Assembly: GCA_021166815.1 (NCBI GenBank)
Contig: JAJPEO010000078.1
Span: 1 to 7,221 of the forward strand
DNA: 7,221 nt
From: Nocardioides sp.
Lineage (GTDB): Bacteria > Actinomycetota > Actinomycetes > Propionibacteriales > Nocardioidaceae
Reading direction: 5' to 3'
Both the position numbers and the translations under genes were made by a program. How positions within the stretch are numbered: the first letter of the stretch is position 1; each line of letters begins with the position of its first letter. Below the pieces are notes generated by a model that was not told the DNA's origin, ran no database searches, and was given only the letters and a program-made list of their open reading frames with translations. Positions 4,892-7,221 of the stretch are shown piece after piece.

Positions 4892-6027
4892 CGCGACACC
4901 TCTCCTTCTCTCACCTGCCAGCTCGGGTCGACCAGCATCCGCAGCGCCAGGGCGAGCACCAGCCGGTCGAGCTCGGCGCCCGCCGGGGCGGCCGGCGCCG
5001 TGGTGCTCGGGTCCTGCGCGGCGCCCCAGCGCGGAGCCAGGTCGGCGAGGTCGCCCAGCACAGGGTAGTCAGCGCGGCGCAGGTCGCGGGTGACCCGCTG
5101 CGCGGCGGTGTCGACCCACGGGCGTGCCCACGCGGGAACGGCGACGGGAGGGGTCGACGTGGCGGGCATCCTGGCCCCCAGGGTCCGCATCAGGGCGGGT
5201 CGCTCCTCGGCCGGGACGAGCAGGCCGACGACGGCTGCCACGCGCCGGGCCAGCTCCGCCTGGTCGGCGCCGGGCACGACCGTCTGTGCGACCCGCCGCA
5301 CCCCCAGCGCGTGCGGGAGCCGGGACCGGTCGGTGACGATGCGGACGAAGGGCCGCCACCGCGACCAGCGGCGTACGGCCTCTCCCAGCTCGACGCGCGC
5401 CGGCAGCTGGTCGCGCTCGCTCCAGAACCGCAGCCACTCCTCCCACGGCCGGGTGCCGCGCTCGAAGCAGCGCTGGGTCCAGGTGTGGGCCAGCAGCTCG
5501 TCGAGCGGAGCGGCCACGACCACCACGAACGGCCGTACGCCACCCTGCGGCCGGCCGCGACCCTGCAGGTCGTCGCCGACGCGTGCCACCACGAGCGGGT
5601 CCCCGAGCAGCCGGAACCGCAGCCGCCAGGGCCGGGTCCACGAGGTCGGGACGGGGTCGGCGCCCAGGGCCACGAGGTCCTCGGCCAGGAGCACGCTGGC
5701 GACCCGGACCAGCTCGCGGTCGTCGAGGTCCGCGGGGTCGACGGGCCGCGGCCCGAAGGCGGGCGCGCCCGCTCCGGCGAGCGGCAGGTCGGCACGGCCG
5801 CGGCCGGCGGCGGGCGTCCTCAGCACGCGGGCGGCGAGGTCGCGCGAGACCGGGCCCACGAGGTTGAGCCGGCGCAGCAGCTCGAGCTGCTGGGCGCCGG
5901 GCAGCGGCCCCTCGCCGGCCGGGCCGGGGCCGGACCACCCGGCCCAGGGGGTCGTGCCGCCCGACTGCAGGTGCTCCACCCAGCCCCAGGCGCGTGCGTC
6001 ACCGTCGGTGACGGGCGAGGCGGTCAC
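4888..6027 (-). CDS. divergent sulfotransferase-like protein lacking the PAPS site, function unknown
   Basis: I do not recognise a named family for these 379 residues. The N-terminal 130 residues (Pro/Gly/Ala-rich, with P-G-A-Q-Q-L-E-L-L-R-R-L-N at 43-55) are unlike the neighbours. From about 165 it aligns by eye with the downstream sulfotransferase: V168-V169-V170, A172, L175, W183, W195 and L199 match V112-114, A116, L119, W127, W139 and L143 without a gap. R-W (220-221) before a beta-strand also matches, as does L-x-R-x2-Y-x-V-x-G-D-L-x-D-L (316-330). The key residues differ: the ARD motif is A-P-L (173-175), with Arg replaced by Ala, and no PKTGT loop exists; G-D-P-L-V-V-A-R (142-149) may be its remnant. 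A non-catalytic partner or regulator is inferred. It starts with GTG in a GTGA overlap with the preceding gene and has only a weak GAGAG site. A cluster-specific hypothetical with chance similarity is the alternative. Confidence 0.8.
   Translation of the reverse strand: MTASPVTDGDARAWGWVEHLQSGGTTPWAGWSGPGPAGEGPLPGAQQLELLRRLNLVGPVSRDLAARVLRTPAAGRGRADLPLAGAGAPAFGPRPVDPADLDDRELVRVASVLLAEDLVALGADPVPTSWTRPWRLRFRLLGDPLVVARVGDDLQGRGRPQGGVRPFVVVVAAPLDELLAHTWTQRCFERGTRPWEEWLRFWSERDQLPARVELGEAVRRWSRWRPFVRIVTDRSRLPHALGVRRVAQTVVPGADQAELARRVAAVVGLLVPAEERPALMRTLGARMPATSTPPVAVPAWARPWVDTAAQRVTRDLRRADYPVLGDLADLAPRWGAAQDPSTTAPAAPAGAELDRLVLALALRMLVDPSWQVREGEVSR
4899..4907 (-). promoter_or_regulatory. Shine-Dalgarno site inside the upstream gene's 3' end
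   Basis: AAGGAGAGG ends 7 nt before the GTG at 4891 and lies within the last codons of the 379-residue gene. The second sulfotransferase can thus be initiated independently, unlike the two genes before it, whose start regions have only weak matches. Confidence 0.7.
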
Positions 6028-7115
6028 CGCTCTCGCAGCCGGCGCGCGGTGTCACGCAGGCGCGTGGTCAGCCCCTGGGCCTGCGCCCGTGACTCCGCGG
6101 CCTCCCGGGTCATCACCGTCAGAGCGTCGAGGGCCGCGCTCAGCTCCAGCTTGGGGCGCACGCGGTCGGGGTCGCGCCACGGCTCCTCCGCGTCAGGCCG
6201 TCGCGGACGCAGGTCGTCGACGTCGCCCACGACGTCGACCCCGCTGCCCTCGAGCCAGTCGATCCAGAGCTCGGCCTGCTGCTCGGCGAACTCGAACCGG
6301 TCGGGCGGGAGCCGCACCGGCATCGTCTTGCGGTTGACCAGGACCTCCTGGGCCAGCAGCTCGCGGATGAGGCTGTCGTAGACCGGGTCGCGCCACACGC
6401 CCAGCTCGAGACGGCGGTTGAGGCGGCGCAGCAGCGAGGTCTCGGCGATGCCGAGGGAGCGGTTGTCGCGCTCGGAGTCGAGGGGAGCCCAGTCCGGCTG
6501 CATCTCGAAGGCCCGGCAGAAGCGCAGCCACAGCTCGTCGCCGTTGGGCCCGCGGTCGTGGGGCACGGTCACGACGTGGATGCGCTCGGGCGGCAGCTTG
6601 GCGCCCCAGCTGGACAGCACGGTCGGGAGATCCATCGCGCTGCGAAACCACGTCTGACCGCGCTCGGCCTTGTCGAGGAAGCGCCGGAAGGACCACTTGC
6701 GGCCCTGCTTGACCGACTCCTGCCAGGCGGCGGGGAGCTGGCGGCCGAGGTCGCGGGCGGAGTAGACGATGTGGACCTCGGCGCCGGAGAGGTCGTTCAT
6801 CGCCTTGGCGATCTTGTCGGCCTTGGCGCCGGCCAGGATCTCGTGGCTGATGATGACGTTGCCGTCGGCGCGGCGCACCCGCTTGACCATGGTGTCCCAG
6901 GCCCCGCGCGCGTGCCCCGGGGCGCCGCCCCAGTCCTGGCCGAGCAGGTCGAGCGCGGCGCGGAAGTGGAAAAGGTCGGTCTCGACGAAGCGGTTCTGCG
7001 AGGGGACGGTCACGCCGTGCTCGGCGAGCCTCGCGGAGTTGAGCATCAGTCGGTCCTGCAGGTAGGTCGTGCCCGTCTTGGGCGCCCCGATGTGCAGGTG
7101 GACGATGCGACTCAT
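6024..7115 (-). CDS. PAPS-dependent sulfotransferase (first of the pair)
   Basis: The 363 residues carry the sulfotransferase P-loop G-A-P-K-T-G-T-T-Y-L-Q (10-20), S-H-E (90-92), V-Y-S-A-R-D-L-G-R-Q (117-126) with Arg121, the L-P-P-E-R-I-H-V-V-T-V-P strand (174-185) and D-E-L-W-x-R-F (193-199). G-D-V-D-D-L-R-P (297-304) matches the C-terminal signature of its paralog. It ends in a charged helix with heptad character (about 324-363), shorter than that of the downstream paralog and without its basic Ser/Arg extension. The reaction is sulfate transfer from PAPS in the cytoplasm; the acceptor is unknown. It starts with ATG in an ATGA overlap with the stop of the preceding gene, with no convincing Shine-Dalgarno site, so translational coupling is likely. 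The similarity between the two sulfotransferases runs over their whole length apart from the tails, which indicates duplication followed by divergence. Confidence 0.89.
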   Translation of the reverse strand: MSRIVHLHIGAPKTGTTYLQDRLMLNSARLAEHGVTVPSQNRFVETDLFHFRAALDLLGQDWGGAPGHARGAWDTMVKRVRRADGNVIISHEILAGAKADKIAKAMNDLSGAEVHIVYSARDLGRQLPAAWQESVKQGRKWSFRRFLDKAERGQTWFRSAMDLPTVLSSWGAKLPPERIHVVTVPHDRGPNGDELWLRFCRAFEMQPDWAPLDSERDNRSLGIAETSLLRRLNRRLELGVWRDPVYDSLIRELLAQEVLVNRKTMPVRLPPDRFEFAEQQAELWIDWLEGSGVDVVGDVDDLRPRRPDAEEPWRDPDRVRPKLELSAALDALTVMTREAAESRAQAQGLTTRLRDTARRLRER

Positions 7116-7221
7116 GGGGTGGATTCTGCCCCAAGCGCCCGCACGACAGCGCTCGGGCTGGGACGGCCCAGGTGCCCGGCCATCCAGGTGCTGGTGTCGA
7201 CCAGGGTCTGCAGGTCGACGC
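7112..7221 (-). CDS. C-terminus of a probable hydroxymethylglutaryl-CoA lyase (partial)
   Basis: Only the last 35 residues lie in the window, with the TGA at 7114-7112. They read V-D-L-Q-T-L-V-D-T-S-T-W-M-A, then L-G-R-P-S-P-S-A-V-V-R-A-L-G and a short tail. This pattern (GVDL-x2-LV-x3-x-W, LGR-x-x-PS-x-V-x-x-AL) is the C-terminal helix region I associate with HMG-CoA lyase of the DRE-TIM metallolyase family, which splits HMG-CoA into acetyl-CoA and acetoacetate in leucine degradation. Of the three minus-strand frames, which are all open here, this one gives an ordinary protein composition, and its stop overlaps the next start by ATGA. Too short for certainty; another DRE-TIM lyase or aldolase is possible. 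Confidence 0.65.
   Translation of the reverse strand, partial: VDLQTLVDTSTWMAGHLGRPSPSAVVRALGAESTP

Noticed and set aside
3011..5068. Very long (685 codon) + strand open frame across the EcsC-like gene and antisense to the second sulfotransferase
   Set aside because: Its translation is dominated by Arg, Gly, Ala and Pro with no recognisable domain. Two well-supported genes occupy the same DNA in other frames, and long empty frames are expected at this GC content.
4888..6027. 379-residue gene as a plain pseudogene of a sulfotransferase
   Set aside because: The frame is intact over 379 codons, the overlaps on both sides are preserved, and hydrophobic core positions still match the paralogs. 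This argues for a selected protein rather than decay.
1..7221. Defence system, CRISPR array, toxin-antitoxin pair, prophage or insertion sequence
   Set aside because: No nuclease, transposase, integrase or regularly spaced repeats were seen on either strand. All DNA is accounted for by housekeeping, envelope and sulfotransferase genes.

Overview
The window is very GC-rich, almost entirely coding, and uses GTG as well as ATG starts. Gene content (an actinobacterial Fpg/Nei glycosylase subfamily, Aat, a Sec-exported RTX-repeat protein, PAPS-type sulfotransferases) and two likely leaderless promoters point to a high-GC actinobacterium. Nocardioidaceae or a related family is my best guess, from family resemblance only. 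No RNA gene, insertion sequence, CRISPR array or phage gene is visible, and no gap between genes exceeds about 80 bases.

Left part (1-1960). The 3' end of a DNA-repair glycosylase gene on the + strand converges on a two-gene minus-strand unit: aat (leucyl/phenylalanyl-tRNA-protein transferase), then a small acidic lipoprotein. A run of six G-tracts lies across the aat stop codon on the coding strand. aat has a TANNNT -10 box 7 nt from its ATG, which suggests a leaderless transcript.

Middle part (1961-3725). Two + strand genes: a Sec-exported RTX-type (predicted calcium-binding beta-roll) protein behind a strong Shine-Dalgarno site, and an EcsC-like protein with no good Shine-Dalgarno site but a TAGGAT box 6 nt from its ATG, again suggesting a leaderless transcript.

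Right part (3686-7221). A minus-strand operon enters from beyond the right edge. It holds the C-terminus of a probable HMG-CoA lyase, a PAPS-dependent sulfotransferase, a 379-residue protein of unannotated type, and a second, paralogous sulfotransferase. All three junctions are 4-nt stop/start overlaps (ATGA, GTGA, GTGA). The last gene overlaps the EcsC-like gene tail to tail by 40 nt.

The most interesting item is the 379-residue middle protein. It can be aligned by eye with the two flanking sulfotransferases (a gap-free stretch around VVV-x-A...W...W and a C-terminal Y-x-V-x-G-D-L-x-D-L signature), but it lacks the PAPS-binding P-loop and the conserved ARD arginine. It looks like a divergent, probably non-catalytic sulfotransferase relative co-expressed between two apparently intact enzymes. 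The acceptor substrate of this cluster cannot be read from the sequence.
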